A stretch of 64,000 bases of DNA from Numida meleagris (Eukaryota > Chordata > Aves > Galliformes > Numididae): positions 19,965,516 through 20,029,515 of the forward strand of contig NC_034419.1 of assembly GCF_002078875.1 (NCBI RefSeq), written 5' to 3'. The position numbers were made by a program, and so were the translations under genes. Within the stretch, counting starts at the first letter, position 1. Every line of letters starts with the position of its first letter. Of the stretch, positions 49,514 to 60,715 are shown one piece after another. Below the pieces are notes generated by a model. The model worked only from the letters and a program-made list of their open reading frames with translations. It had not been told where the DNA came from and did no database searches.

Positions 49514-52500
49514 CTATTTCCTCTCAGTATTTATTTGCATTTGCTTTGGTCATAACTCCAGGCCCCTTCTAAAGCCCCCACCCCACCTCTGCAGCCCACT
49601 TATCACGGGGTCCTTTTTGGCTACAAAACCCAACCAGCATTCATTAGTGCAGTCACTGACCTGGAGCAGGGCTGGCAGCTGTGTTCTCTATTTCCTGCCC
49701 AGGCATCTGCTGCCTTGATTGGAGGAAAATAGTTATTAAACCTTCTTCAAAACAGGAAACTTCTCTTGTCCCTGCTTCCTGAGGTACAGGAACAGTCTCC
49801 ACAGCAACCCCTGGACAAAGAGAGCTCCTATTAACCACTGGGGTGCCATAACGGATACAGTGGGAGGTCATATTTCAAGCCATAATCCTACCCTAAGGGC
49901 TTGAATGCACCTCTCTGCACATCCTTGCTCCCACCAGATCTACATCCATGCCATTGCTTCATTAAATAGTCTGGAAGTTAATTAGCAGATGATAATCCTA
50001 TCCACTGGAAGCTTTTGTAAACACTTCATTGTGACTAAATATTGATCCTGTGTCATCAGCCTCTGAAACAATTTTCTAATACTGTCTTTCCATCTTACTG
50101 GAGGGGTGATGGAGTATTTCAACACTGCCACACTCTCAGGTGTTATGCAGGGTCTATCTTAACTTTATGCAGTTTTTTTTTTTTAAACATCTTGTGCTTT
50201 GCTTGTTGAGTATTTTTGCTCTTACGATCAGGCCTCCTTGAGAAGTCTAATGTGGAGATTTCCACAAATCATTTGTAGTTTGAATGCTGTCCATTGTAGT
50301 CCTAGAGAAGACCACACACACACACTTACATTCGTGAGTTTGCATCTGTGAAGGACCACTGCTAGTGGAGCATTAACTTCAGCAAATTCAGCTTTAAAGT
50401 TCAAATCTGGTGGGTTCTTTTAAAAGCATATACAAGTCATACGTAATTGACAGGGGAATAAGGTGCACCTCACAGAATAAAAACAAGTGCAATAGCTGAG
50501 ACATAAACAGTGATAAGTCCTTGTTCTTTTTGGTTTTGGAGGCAAATTCTACCTCCCAGATACCTTTTCATAGCAAATGCAAAGCCACAGAAATATCCCC
50601 CTCTGCTTCACCTGTAAATCAGATCCATTTGGACATTTGAGTATTTTTTCCACTGTTCAGGCTTAAAGAAACAAAATAGTAGGATACAGTGACATTCAGA
50701 ACTTATCACTTCCTCTGCATTCAGCTCCTTTCTCACCAGTTACTGAAAGTAGAGTGCCAAATGGGAGGATCCCTCAGACTGTCTGATTCCTTGCCAGCAA
50801 GCTATTCTGTTAATCCCAGAATGGCTGCCTTCAAACCTAGACTAATTATTTCATAAATGTCTGTACGTACAACTAGCTGCCGTGTTACTGACCACAGAGA
50901 GAAGCTGTTATGTACTAGTTACTTATGTCTGCTGCAATCCAGGCCACCTCACTACCTTTGCCAGTACTGGGTAGAGAAGCCTTGTAGCAGAAGAGTTTAA
51001 TTAAATTTCCTGTAATTTTCATATACGCAGAGGCAAACAATATATATATATTTTAAAAGGGAAAAGCGAAGCCTGTTGAGACAGGCAATTTATTTTTGTC
51101 CAATCTGGGTCATAAATCAGATAAACAAGTTCACATTCAGTCCCTTACCAGATAAGGTAAAGAAATAGTACATTTTAAGCTAAATACAAGTCATAAATGC
51201 AAGGAAAAATAACGAGGCAAGACTGCTACTGAAGTGCTCCCAGTTCGACATTGTTTCTGTGACTTGTTCTTGGGGGAAAGGCCTAAACCTAGCTCTTACA
51301 AGTTGAGGTTATGCTGCATGAGGAGAGAACATAAAACTTCTGTAATTAGATTATGGAAATGTTTTTCCACAATTGCTCAAATTATAGGATGAACTCCTTG
51401 TGGTATATCTACCCTCTGGAGAAAGCTTTCCTGGGAGCCAAAACTGGGAGAATAAATTCCAAAATGCTAAAAAATTCATTTTAGTCTTATATTGAACATT
51501 TCCCTCCTTGTTCCTTCAGTCTCTCTTGCAGACAGCCAAGACTTCTTTAAATTGTTCCACATTTGGAACAGACCGAACAGTTCCCAGCTTCTGGGTTGTT
51601 ATTGCATAGCCTGGCTGCATTCAGATGTTCTTCAAGTAGAAGCAGATGTGAGGAAGGGTGTGAGGAATTCCCACAATGCTAACTCACTTCTCACTGAACC
51701 AGGCGATCAACTTTTTCAGCTTCCTCTTGAGCACTGGTATTTATGGTGGGAAACCCCACCAACACTGACTATAGTTTGCTGGGTAAGTAATACAGGAGAC
51801 ATGAAAGCCTTATGAAGCCAACACACTCAAACACGCTCTTGTCAGGAACATTAGCACTGAAATACCTCCATTCTACCTGGCACAGCTTTGCTTCTAGCAC
51901 GCATTTCTGAAGCATTTCAGCTGTTCAAGGATGAGAATATCCAACATGTTCTCATTATAGTTCAGGAGCTGTTCTCAGTAATCACAGGATCATACACATA
52001 TAAGGTTGAGAAAGATCTCCAAAGGCTCAATTCTGTCTCCTCTCCATGCTCAGTCATCTGTCAAAAGTGTACCTAATCAGTTGGTATCTTGCACAGAGAA
52101 CCAAAGGGTGAATTAGAAGAGGCTGCTCAAGATTAGCTTGGGATGTCTACATAGGACTTGTGACATAGTGCATCTTGGGTTAGTTTGCCTCCTAGGTGAG
52201 ATCCAAGGGTTTTACCAATAACAGCAGATGGGAAGAACAAACAGACAAATTAATACTCCTTTTTTCATTCTTAATTTTGGCACCAGGTCCAGACTTCACA
52301 AGGACTTACCTGTTGAAAATGTGAGTAGTTCACTTCTCCAGAGCACTTGTTTGTTGTTCCATAATTACCACACAAATAATACTACTGAATGAACAAGCCC
52401 TCAGTCATACCTTTTAAAAATATTTAGCATTGCTGGGGGGGAAAAACTATACACAAAATAAGGGAATGTACAACACTTTTGTCAAAGTAAAGCAAGAATA

Positions 52501-53224
52501 TATTCTGCTCATTTTCTGTTAGTAATTTCTTTTCAGAAACATTGAGCCCTGGAATTAATAAAACTTGGCTTCTCGTAAATTTGTGTCATGGCTGCTTTTC
52601 AAGTCAGAGATAACGCAAAGTCTAATTTAGAGCTTTTCCTTGCAGCTGGGCTGTTAAATAAGAAACATTCTGAATTTATTGTTGCTTGATAAAGAGTGAA
52701 CATAGACTAACTTCTACCATACTATATCCTTCTGTCTCATCTACATGCCAATTCCAGACTCATATCTTTAGTGACAAGCTATCAAAAGAAGAAGAAAGTC
52801 CAGCTGAAGGAATTTTAATATGAAGGACACAAGTTATAAGATACAGTAATTTTATATAGTGGATGAGAGTATTTATGACAGCTGCAAAGCTGGGTCAGAA
52901 ATCTCACAGACCACTTTTGATCCAAGCAGAGAAAAAGAAGGGTACAGTTTATTCAAGTGACATTATTAGGAGCCATTTAATTTTTCAATCAGTGTTTTGA
53001 TTTATAAGGGAAGACATGACACATTAATACCTCATTACTGATAACTCCTATGTAGCAGTTGGGCTCTCCTTACTCCCTCCCCATATATTCATTAATGTAA
53101 TTATTTCTAATTAAGAGACAGTGATGACATTGTCTCCAATCCCCTCCTCTCAGTGCATAACCAAGAGACTCCAGTGCATTCCCAAGCATTCCTGCCCTGC
53201 ACCATTTTGCTCCATCACTTGCAA
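49514..53224. other. intergenic, nothing recognised
   Basis: AT-rich unique DNA with a short CA run near 50312 and a TATATATATA block near 51042. No exon-like frames with splice context and no recognised repeats. Confidence 0.45.
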
Positions 53225-54192
53225 GTCATGGCAGTTAAAGTCACTGGCGACTGGAAGAAGGGAAACATCACTCTCATTTTTAAGAAAGGGAGAAAGGAAG
53301 AGCTGGGGAACTACAGGCTGGTGAGCATCACCTCTGTGCCTGGGAAGAGCATGGAACAGACCCTCCTGGGCGAGATGTTAAGGCACATGAGGGATAAGGG
53401 GGTGACATAAGACAAGCAGCATGGCTTCACCAAAGGCAGATCATGCCTGACCCATCCGGTCGCCTTCTATGATGGAGTGACAGCACTGGTGGACAAAGGG
53501 AGGGCAGCTGATGTCATTCACCTGGGCTTCTGCAAAAGCCTTTGATATAGGGTCCCACACCACATCCTTATCTCTAAATTGCAGAGATATGATTCAAAGG
53601 GTGGACTATTTGGTGGATAAGGAATTGGCTGGAATGTTGCAGCCATAGGATTGTGGTAAATGGCTCTACATCCAGGTAGAGGCCAGCAGTGAGCGGTATT
53701 CCCCAGGGGTCTGTCCTGGGACTAGCACTCTTTAACATCTTGATCACCTACACAGATGATGGGATTGAATGCATCCTCGCAAGTTTGCAAGTGACACCAA
53801 GCTGAGGGGTGCAGTTGATGCAGCAAAAGGAAGAGATGCCATCCAAAGCAATCTAGACAAACTTGAAAAGTGGGCCCACGTAAACATGAGGTTCAATGAA
53901 TTCAAGTATGTGGTGTTGCACTTGGGTCAGAGCAAGTCCAGATATGTATACAGTCTGTGAGAAAAGCTCCTTGAGAGTAGCCCTGCAGGGACTTAAGGGT
54001 CCTGGTGGATGAAAAACTTAACATGAGCCAGCAGAGTGCACTTGCAGCCTGGAAGGCCAACATTATCCTGGGCTGTATCAGAAGAGTGGTGGCCAGTAGG
54101 GCAAGGAAGGTGATTGTCCCTCTCTACATGGGCCTTGTGAGGAGGCCCCATCTGCAGTTCTGCCTCCAGGTCTGGAGCCCCCAATTCAGCTA
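53225..54192 (+). mobile_element. CR1 LINE, 3'-truncated middle part
   Basis: Starts with reverse-transcriptase text ([20 protein letters not shown], then [18 protein letters not shown]) and runs through [14 protein letters not shown], then breaks off after [18 protein letters not shown] at about 54190 with no CR1 terminus. The missing 3' end is unusual for CR1, which normally loses the 5' end, so a later deletion or rearrangement removed it. Multiple frameshifts and stops. Confidence 0.93.
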
Positions 54193-54713
54193 AACAAATG
54201 CTCTGAATATTTTAGCCTATACCTTTACAAGTAAAGTGAGGCAATTTTACACCAATCGCAACAGATGTATGACTAGAGTCACTCAAGCTCCACCTGAAAG
54301 CAAGGAAATACTATAAAAATGACTTCAGAGTGTAGGAATTTTAGGGAAGATACCACTGCAGACAAGTCAGGACATTGCTGACTTCTGGGATCAGTCAATG
54401 GGCTGATCCTCTCTGTCCCCCCCGCTGGAATGCCTACTGGGCCAGATTTACACACTTGATTATACCCAGTGCTTCCCTAGGACACTCAGAAATGACTATA
54501 GTTATTCCTTAATTTAAGGTGCTTGCAGTCAGCTGTATTATTCAGTTTTGGAACCTGCATGTGCTCTGCAGACAGCGTATTCACCACTGGAAGTCCAAAA
54601 GAATCTGCAATCTGTTCCTTCAATAAACAGCACTATTCATGAATCTAGCCGTGAGAGCTCTCACTGAACGGGACCGAACTCTTTCAGGGGGGCCGATAGC
54701 TCACTGAACGCTG

Positions 54714-54727
54714 CTGCCCCCTGCTGG
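54714..54727 (-). promoter_or_regulatory. CTCF-type binding motif
   Basis: Plus strand CTGCCCCCTGCTGG is the exact complement of the textbook CTCF core CCAGCAGGGGGCAG. It sits about 100 bp before the CpG island at 54.8 kb. Motif recognition only; a partial second match (GTGCCCCCTACTAC) lies at about 54840-54853. Confidence 0.6.
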
Positions 54728-54960
54728 AGAAAAAGACGCAACCAAATAAGAGAACAGTACTACAGGCACTGCATGGAGCAAATGGACTCACTACTACCGC
54801 CTGGTGATTAAAAGAAGTAATGCAGACTCTCGTCGCTCTCGTGCCCCCTACTACAAAAGCGCGGTACAGGAACGGCAGCAACGCTTAGGCTTCCTCTGAC
54901 CTCCTTCACAGCAGCAGCAGGAACAGCTCGGAAAAGGCACGAAAGCAGCACGAACGGAAA

Positions 54961-54976
54961 TACTTCCGCGGAAGTA
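54961..54976. promoter_or_regulatory. palindromic double ETS site
   Basis: TACTTCCGCGGAAGTA is its own complement and contains CGGAAGT on both strands, the optimal ETS/GABP core. Confidence 0.55.
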
Positions 54977-55019
54977 GCGCCTCGTTTCTCCAACCGCCAA
55001 GCGCTGCGAATCCGCCACT

Positions 55020-56175
55020 GCCTATGGTCTCCAGACAGTAACACGCGCGCCCGAACATTTAAAAATTACATCTTTTTGCTTTAACTGCTCTAGGCTAAAG
55101 CGAGGAACCTCTTCTCGCACCGACAGCCTCCAGCGCTATTCTCTCCTCCACTGCCCGCCGCCTCCTTCGGTATTAAGGCGCCCCAGCCAGCAACAACAGC
55201 CGTCCATTCCGCCTCCAGCTGCACCTGCGCGCCCCGCGGCACCCGATTGGCTCATCGCCGACACGGATCCACAGGTGTCGGCCCCAGATCCGCGCATGCG
55301 CTCTAGCGTTGCGGCCCTCGGTGCTGCCGCCAGCTGTAGCTAATTCGGTACTGCAGGCGTCTCTACACGCAGAAAAGACGAGAAACGGGCAGGAAAGCGT
55401 ACGCCGTGCAACTGACACGGGGGAAAAGAACGCCAATTCGTCGCGTGCCTCTACATACCCGTACACTGCGCAGCAACGGAAAGCCACATTTCGCTCAGTG
55501 CCCTGATCAGCTGCTGGGTGCCCAAAGAGGTAAGGCCAGAATACACATCCACATATACACCCACTTTATGTGATGGCACCAGAGGTTCTCAGTGCACCCT
55601 AGGATGCCCTACAGTGGCCCAGGCAGCCGCCTAATGTGGCCCACAGTATACTGGGGTGTGCTTGGACTACAGTAGGGTACACTGGAAAACATATAGGGCA
55701 CTCTAAAGCACACTCTGGAGCTCAGAGAATATTGTAGGGAGCCCCATATTCCACCCTGGCATCCTTGGAAGCCTCTAAGACACAGTGGGAAGCACACTAG
55801 CGGACACAGACAGGCTCTGTGAGTCCATCAGTGTTCCCTGGAGTACACTGGATGGCTCAGGGAGGTCTCTGGTGTACGCTGCAAAACCTTTAGCATGACC
55901 CTGGGGGCTCTGAGGGTACATTGGGATGTTATCAAATGCACTGGGAAGTCCTTGGAGTCCAGTGGGACACACTGGGTAACCAGTAAAGAACTCTAGAGCA
56001 CACCGAGGAGCTGTGAAAGGGCTGTAGCGTGCTCTGGGATGTGTCCCTAATGCTTGCTCAATAGCTCAGGGATATGTTTAGGTATCTCTAGAGCTGATTG
56101 TGGGGGCACTGCAAGACCTCTGGGGCACATTAGAGGGCACTGAGTCCCATGGGAGTGTTCTAGGGCACCTGAGCT
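55020..56175 (+). repeat. diverged direct duplication, copy A (CpG-rich)
   Basis: Aligns by eye to about 58420-59445 in the same order and orientation. Shared landmarks: CAGTAACA start, GGCTCAT, GTACTGCAG, GCAGAAAAGAC, GCTGCTGGGTGCC, GAGGTTCTCAGTGC, CTTGGACT-CAGTAGGGTA, CCTTGGAAGCCTCTA, GACACAGTGGGAAG, CACAGACAGGCTCTG, TTGGTATCTCTAGAG-like, GACCTCTGGGGCACATTAG, CCATGGGAGTGTTCT. From about 55560 on it is a degenerate minisatellite rich in CACTGGG/GGGCAC phrases. Not a recognised transposon. Confidence 0.85.
55292..55301. promoter_or_regulatory. NRF1-type site
   Basis: GCGCATGCGC, the palindromic NRF1 consensus, inside the CpG island. The aligned part of the second duplicate copy has lost it. 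Confidence 0.55.
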
Positions 56176-57140
56176 TATGTTCCAGGCTTGACTATGTCCT
56201 CCAGAGCACCTGAGAGACTTCCCTGGGCCCAGGCCAAAGCAGCCTGGAACCCAAGCCTATGCACTGGAATCACTTTCGTGTTCTGCTGTACCTGAAACTG
56301 AAAAGCCCTTGATGCATGCGTTTGTGAAGTCCTTAAAGTGATTATCCCAGAACATTACCTCCAACCCCTTCCTGCTTCACTGACCTTCTGCTTCTCCTGC
56401 ATTTAATTATGACAACAGGCAGGAGCACCACTACACATAAGCCAGGCTGCAGGGGCCTCACCTTCAACAGTGTACTCCAACTCCTACAAATGTAATTGCC
56501 TCAAGGTCCTCCAGAGCAGCACCCCCACACAAATAGCTAAGGTTGCCTACAGCCTCAGTCAAATCTCTACATCATCCATAGTAAGAAGAGAGCCACATCA
56601 TAAAATGCAGATAAAAAAAGAGACCAACCTGAAAGCCAAGGTACAGCATAGAAATAAGGACTAGCACAGAGCATAAGCGCGTACCTGCGGTGGGACAAAG
56701 AGCTGCTAGGAAGGCAGAGAGAAAACAGAGCCCTTCCGCACCAGTTCCAAATAGCACAATAGTCCCAGACACTCCTAGTTGTTTGTATGTCTCAGGTGGG
56801 ACCTGCTACATGCCTAACAGCAGATTTGAGCACTGCACACACACTTCAGCCAGCCAGACCTGCCTCAAGGAAAACACAAGCAAGGCAGGTGCCCTGAAAA
56901 GGGGATGGAAAGATCTTCAGGACAGCAGTAGTACCACTTACTCCGCATGCACACTTCACCTAGTGCAACAGGCTCCTCTTCTTTGTTAAGGCTTCCAAGC
57001 ACATTTTTTTTTACCACTCTAATAATAATGTTTCATCTTCCTACCTGATTAGGTTAGTGCCACAATCAGAAAAATCAACACAATAGAAAGGTGCTACAAA
57101 AAGAGATGCAACAACAGAGCAGCTAGCTCAATCGAAAGAC
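56176..57140. other. spacer between duplication copies, nothing recognised
   Basis: Ordinary sequence with small open frames (56470-56664, 56690-56989 plus) that match nothing known to me. Confidence 0.4.
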
Positions 57141-57398
57141 ATTATAAGGGAAGATTACTCACCTATCTCCGAGGATCAAGGTTCACAAGAGAAGCTCCCC
57201 AGAGGAAGGATCTCCAGCAAGAGATCCTTTCTTAGTGGCAGTCAGCCATTAAATGAGGTCTAAGAGAGATGGCGCCTTGCTCCACCCCCTTCCGGTCACA
57301 CAGTGAATCACCTTCACCTGTGCTCCCAAGGCTGACCAGGTCTTTTCCCCAGGCGCTCAATCAATGGTTCAAGCTGTGACTCAGCAGTTCCCATACTG
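57141..57398 (-). mobile_element. LTR-like interspersed repeat, copy 2
   Basis: Closest match to the copy at 38.2 kb: GGCAGTCAGCCATTAAATGA, CTTCCGGTCACACAGTGAAT, CACCTGTGCTCCCAAGGCTG. In its own sense it has the hairpin AAGGATCTC-ttgctg-GAGATCCTT and a donor-like GATAGGTGAGTAAT at the downstream end. It lies between the two duplication copies. Confidence 0.6.
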
Positions 57399-57839
57399 TT
57401 ACGATCATTTGATTTTTGCAAAGCACCTTTAATCACCCTGCAAATCCCCATCGTTATAAGCAGAACTACGACATACATTTGCAGTAATCTGAGCTTTATT
57501 TGTGGCATTTTTTAACACAACAAAGGCATTTGTAAAAAAATACATTGAAAATATAAGCATTCAGAGGCTGAAAAAATGTCAGTAGAGCCCTGTGCTTTCT
57601 GCTAACGTGCTTTCATTTCATTATAATTAAATTTGCCTGGTAGTTTGATTTTAGTGCATGAATATTTAAATAAATGTAACAGATGCTGATAAAGAAAAAC
57701 GCAACATCAGTTAAATCATTATTTATACAGATATTCATAAGCAATTAACAAAGGTTTCCTGGCCTTAGAAAATATTTCCTTTCTTTGCCTCCTCTTTTTT
57801 TTTTCCCCCCACACTTCCAACTTTGTGTTTACCTGAAAT

Positions 57840-58140
57840 CAAAGGAAAAAAAGAGAACCGAACGTCCGAGGCTGTGCTGCGCGCCCCCGCAGCCCTATCG
57901 GCGAAGCGCTTTCCTCGGTCTCTGCTGCCACCGCGTGGCCAAAGCGCGAAACTGCACCGGGGTCGGCCAAGTCCCAGGCGGCCTTATGGGCCGGTGAGGG
58001 TGCGAGGAGCTCTGGGAGCGCTCCAGGTTTTCTGGACTCCCTCGATGCCCTCATTGCCCCGTGGAGCACCACAGAGCGCACCCGGAGCTGCACAGCGCGT
58101 CATTGTACTGTTTCCGCTCTATGTTGCCCATCTCTGGTAA
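57840..58140. promoter_or_regulatory. GC-rich block with CTCF-like motif
   Basis: About 300 bp of CpG-rich DNA beginning abruptly after an AT-rich stretch. Contains TGCTGCCACCGCGTGGCC at 57924-57941, which fits a CTCF core less perfectly than the site at 54714. It precedes duplication copy B much as the 54714 site precedes copy A. Open frames on both strands here are taken as GC-rich artefacts. Confidence 0.4.
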
Positions 58141-58149
58141 TAGGTCATT

Positions 58150-58450
58150 CAGGCTCTAATACGCATCTGTTTGGAATCCCAGAAGTGGACAGTCTTTGCT
58201 CTGAGCGTTCTGTGCCATCTTTCCAACAATCTCAATGATAATAGGGCCTCCTTGTTGTACTGCGCATGTACCCGGAAAAGTAGAAGTGGTGAATATTTAT
58301 TTTAACCGCTCTGCGCCGCCAGTTAGTATGACGCATGTGGAAAGAAACACAGAAGTGGTAAATCTTAGTTCTAAATGCTCTGTGCTGCAAGTCCACCAAT
58401 ATCTATGTTGATTAGTCCTCCGGGCAGTAACAAGCATGTGTACAAGCAGA
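58150..58450 (+). repeat. degenerate tandem repeat, about 90-bp unit, three to four units
   Basis: Each unit carries a GCATnTG-type start (ACGCATCTG, GCGCATGTA, ACGCATGTG, AAGCATGTG), then AGAAGTGG in the first three, then TTTTAAC/TTCTAAA and GCTCTGyGCyG. One unit-like stretch (CACGCGCGCC to TTTAACTGCTCT) also opens duplication copy A near 55040. Confidence 0.7.
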
Positions 58451-59445
58451 TAAAAATTCTATCTACAGGCTGACCACTCAAGGTTGGGATGACCAAGCAT
58501 GTCAAGCACCTCTGTTCCCAGCACTCTTCCCCACTCTAAGTGTGCTAGTTTTCTTCACCTTCTGCATATTCACGTGGGGGTGAGCCCAGGGAAATATCCA
58601 CTTTGGCTCCCAGCAGTCCCTAGGCACCCCGTGATATCCGACTGGCTCATTGCCGTGTCTGACACTGTGTGTTAGTGCTGCTGCGATCGCTGCTGTTCCC
58701 AGCTGAATGCAATTCTGTACTGCAGCTCCTGCTCCGTGCAGGCACAGTAGGAAAGATACTCTTGCATGGTGCAGGGATGGGGGCGGGTCTATTGGGTGGC
58801 ATGGGAGCCATGCAGAAAAGACACGAAATGGGCTGGAAAATGAACCCCGTCCTACACCATGGAAAGAACACAGCTTCGTTGCATGCTCCCACTTATCCAC
58901 AATGTAGTACAGCAATGGAAAACCCCATTCATGGCAGTGCCCCAGACCTGACTTTGCTGACAGGCTGCTGGGTGCCTGGAGAGGTATGGGCAGTATGCAC
59001 ACCCACATGTACACCTGCCATATGCTATGGCACCGCAGACTGCACCGAGAGGTTCTCAGTGCTCCCTGGGGTGCCCTGGCCCAGGGAGCAGTCTGGTGCA
59101 GCCCAGAGCATCCTGGGGCATGCTTGGACTGCAGTAGGGTATGCTGGAAAGCTTCTGAGGAACCCTAGAGCAAACTGAGGGAGCTCAGGGAGTATAGTAG
59201 GCTGTCCCAGAGCATGTCAGCCTTGGAAGCCTCTAGGACACAGTGGGAAGACTGTAGGGTGTGCGAAGGGTCACAGACAGGCTCTGGGAGTCCACTGGGG
59301 AGCCTGAGAGTCCATTGGGTGACACACTAAGTAGTTCTGAGGCATGTCTTGGTATCTCTAGAGGTGACTGTGGGGCCCTAAAAGACCTCTGGGGCACATT
59401 AGGGTGGTACTGTGTTCCATGGGAGTGTTCTGGGGTGCCCAGGAG
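58420..59445 (+). repeat. diverged direct duplication, copy B (CpG-decayed)
   Basis: Second copy of the block at 55020-56175, about 3.3 kb away. Where copy A has CpG, B often has TG or CA: ATTCGGTACTGCAG against ATTCTGTACTGCAG, AACGGGCAGG against AATGGGCTGG, CGTCGCGTGC against CGTTGCATGC, CAACGGAAAGCC against CAATGGAAAACC. The donor-like GAGGTAAGG of A is GAGGTATGG here. The minisatellite-like tail is also shared. Overlapping open frames (58502-59014 minus, 58669-59178 plus) are not recognised proteins. Confidence 0.85.
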
Positions 59446-59660
59446 TTAAATGGGGGGCTGTTGGAGACTCCTTGGGAAGGCTTTATGGGGCTGTAGGAGT
59501 GGATGGTCTTGTTGGCATCTGATTGGCTGGGAGGTGATTTCTCCTGGTCTAATTAATTAAATTACCAAATAGCACAATTCAACATTCTTGACAGGTCTTT
59601 TCTTTCTAAGGTACTATTGTCATGCAGCTGCTGCAGCTTTGGTCAGATATGTTGAGTTGT

Positions 59661-59878
59661 AGCAGAAATGCTAAGTCACGGTTTGAACCGGTGATTGAGC
59701 ACCTGGTGGGAAGGCAGGGCCAGCTCAGGGGAGCTCAGGTGCACACAATGTACCTGAGTGACCAGGAGGGGTGGAGCCAGGATGCACCCCTTCCCAGACC
59801 TCATGTAGGGGTTGGTAGTAGAGGCAAGGGGATCTCTCTGAAGGTTTCTGTGTACTGAAGGTACGTAGACAGCTTCTT
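59661..59878 (+). mobile_element. LTR-like interspersed repeat, copy 3
   Basis: Diverged family member in sense orientation: GTCACGGTTTGAACCGGTGA, TTGAGCACCTGGTGGGAAGG, GGGTGGAGCCAGGATGCACC, CCCAGACCTCATGTAGGGGT, GGGGATCTCTCTGAAGG and a donor-like AGGTACGTAG. The hairpin is partly lost. Confidence 0.55.
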
Positions 59879-60218
59879 TCTCTTGTTTTTGTGCCTGAGC
59901 TGTTACCTTTGAGTAAAACCTTATTAGCTGTAGCCTAGGATCTTGCTACTTTGCTGTCGTTGTGCTTTTTTATTGCGTTACGGTTATGAACTAAATCAGT
60001 GCTGTGGATGGTTTACATAGATAGTCTGTAGAACATGGGGATATTATGTGTATATAAATATAAGATAGATTATAGTAATTAGTTAAGCTGTGTAGAAATG
60101 GTGACCTGATGTGCATGGTGTGGATTAGGGAGGGGATATTGTCTTAGCTTTTGGACAGAATTGGATTCTTCAGAGTGTCTGCTGTAATGCTATGTTTTTC
60201 TAGGAAAAAAAAAAAGAC

Positions 60219-60715
60219 ATTGATAACATGCTGATGTTAATAGTTGCTCCTAAGCAGTATTGTACAGAGCTAAGGCCGTTCACAGCAAAGGCTCTAAGGA
60301 GCTGGGAGGGAACGGGATCAGGATAGCTGACTTAAACTAGACAAAAAGATATTCTGTACCATGTGACATCATGTGGGAGGAGTTCTAAAGGGAGTGGGAG
60401 CTCATTAGGCTCTTACTTGTTGCTTAGGTGCTAGCTGGGTATTAGTTAGGGGATGGTAACTTGAGCTTCAGTAACTGAGCAGTAACTTGTTCTTCACTTG
60501 TTATATACATCAATATACATATGTACGGTCATAACTACTATTGCTTTTCATTTCTTCTATTGCAGTAAATATTTTAATATTAATTCTTAAGTTGTGCTTT
60601 GTTTTTTTTTTTTAACATCATTCTCTCCTCTATCCCACTCGGAAGCAGACGGAGTGAGCAAATGACTGTATAATGATTACCTAATTGCTAGGTTAAACTG
60701 TAACGTGATACCAAA
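60219..60715 (+). mobile_element. ERVL-type avian solo LTR
   Basis: Recognisable avian ERVL-like LTR text: CCTAAGCAGTATTGTACAGA, GCTAAGGCC, GGATAGCTGACTTAAACTAG, ATATTCTGTACCATGTGACA-TCATG (a CRE-like TGACATCA), and the 3' part CTCTCCTCTATCCCACTCGG, GGAGTGAGCAAATGAC, GCTAGGTTAAAC. No internal retroviral sequence follows, so it is most likely a solo LTR left by recombination. An A run lies just upstream of the start. Ends are approximate. Confidence 0.75.

Larger units (their letters stand above)
54820..55529. promoter_or_regulatory. CpG island, candidate promoter (second island)
   Basis: CpG-dense block with a 16-bp perfect palindrome TACTTCCGCGGAAGTA at 54961-54976 holding two head-to-head ETS cores, a perfect NRF1-type GCGCATGCGC at 55292-55301 and an inverted CCAAT box (ATTGG) at 55246-55250. 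This combination is typical of constitutive, often bidirectional promoters. A strong donor-like GAG|GTAAGG at 55530 could end a plus-strand first exon. No protein was recognised on either strand, so the transcript may be non-coding or its coding exons may lie outside the window. Confidence 0.55.

Noticed and set aside
58502..59178. Overlapping 170- and 169-codon frames on opposite strands
   Set aside because: They lie in the duplicated GC-rich block. The aligned copy A does not keep either frame over the same span, and neither is recognised.
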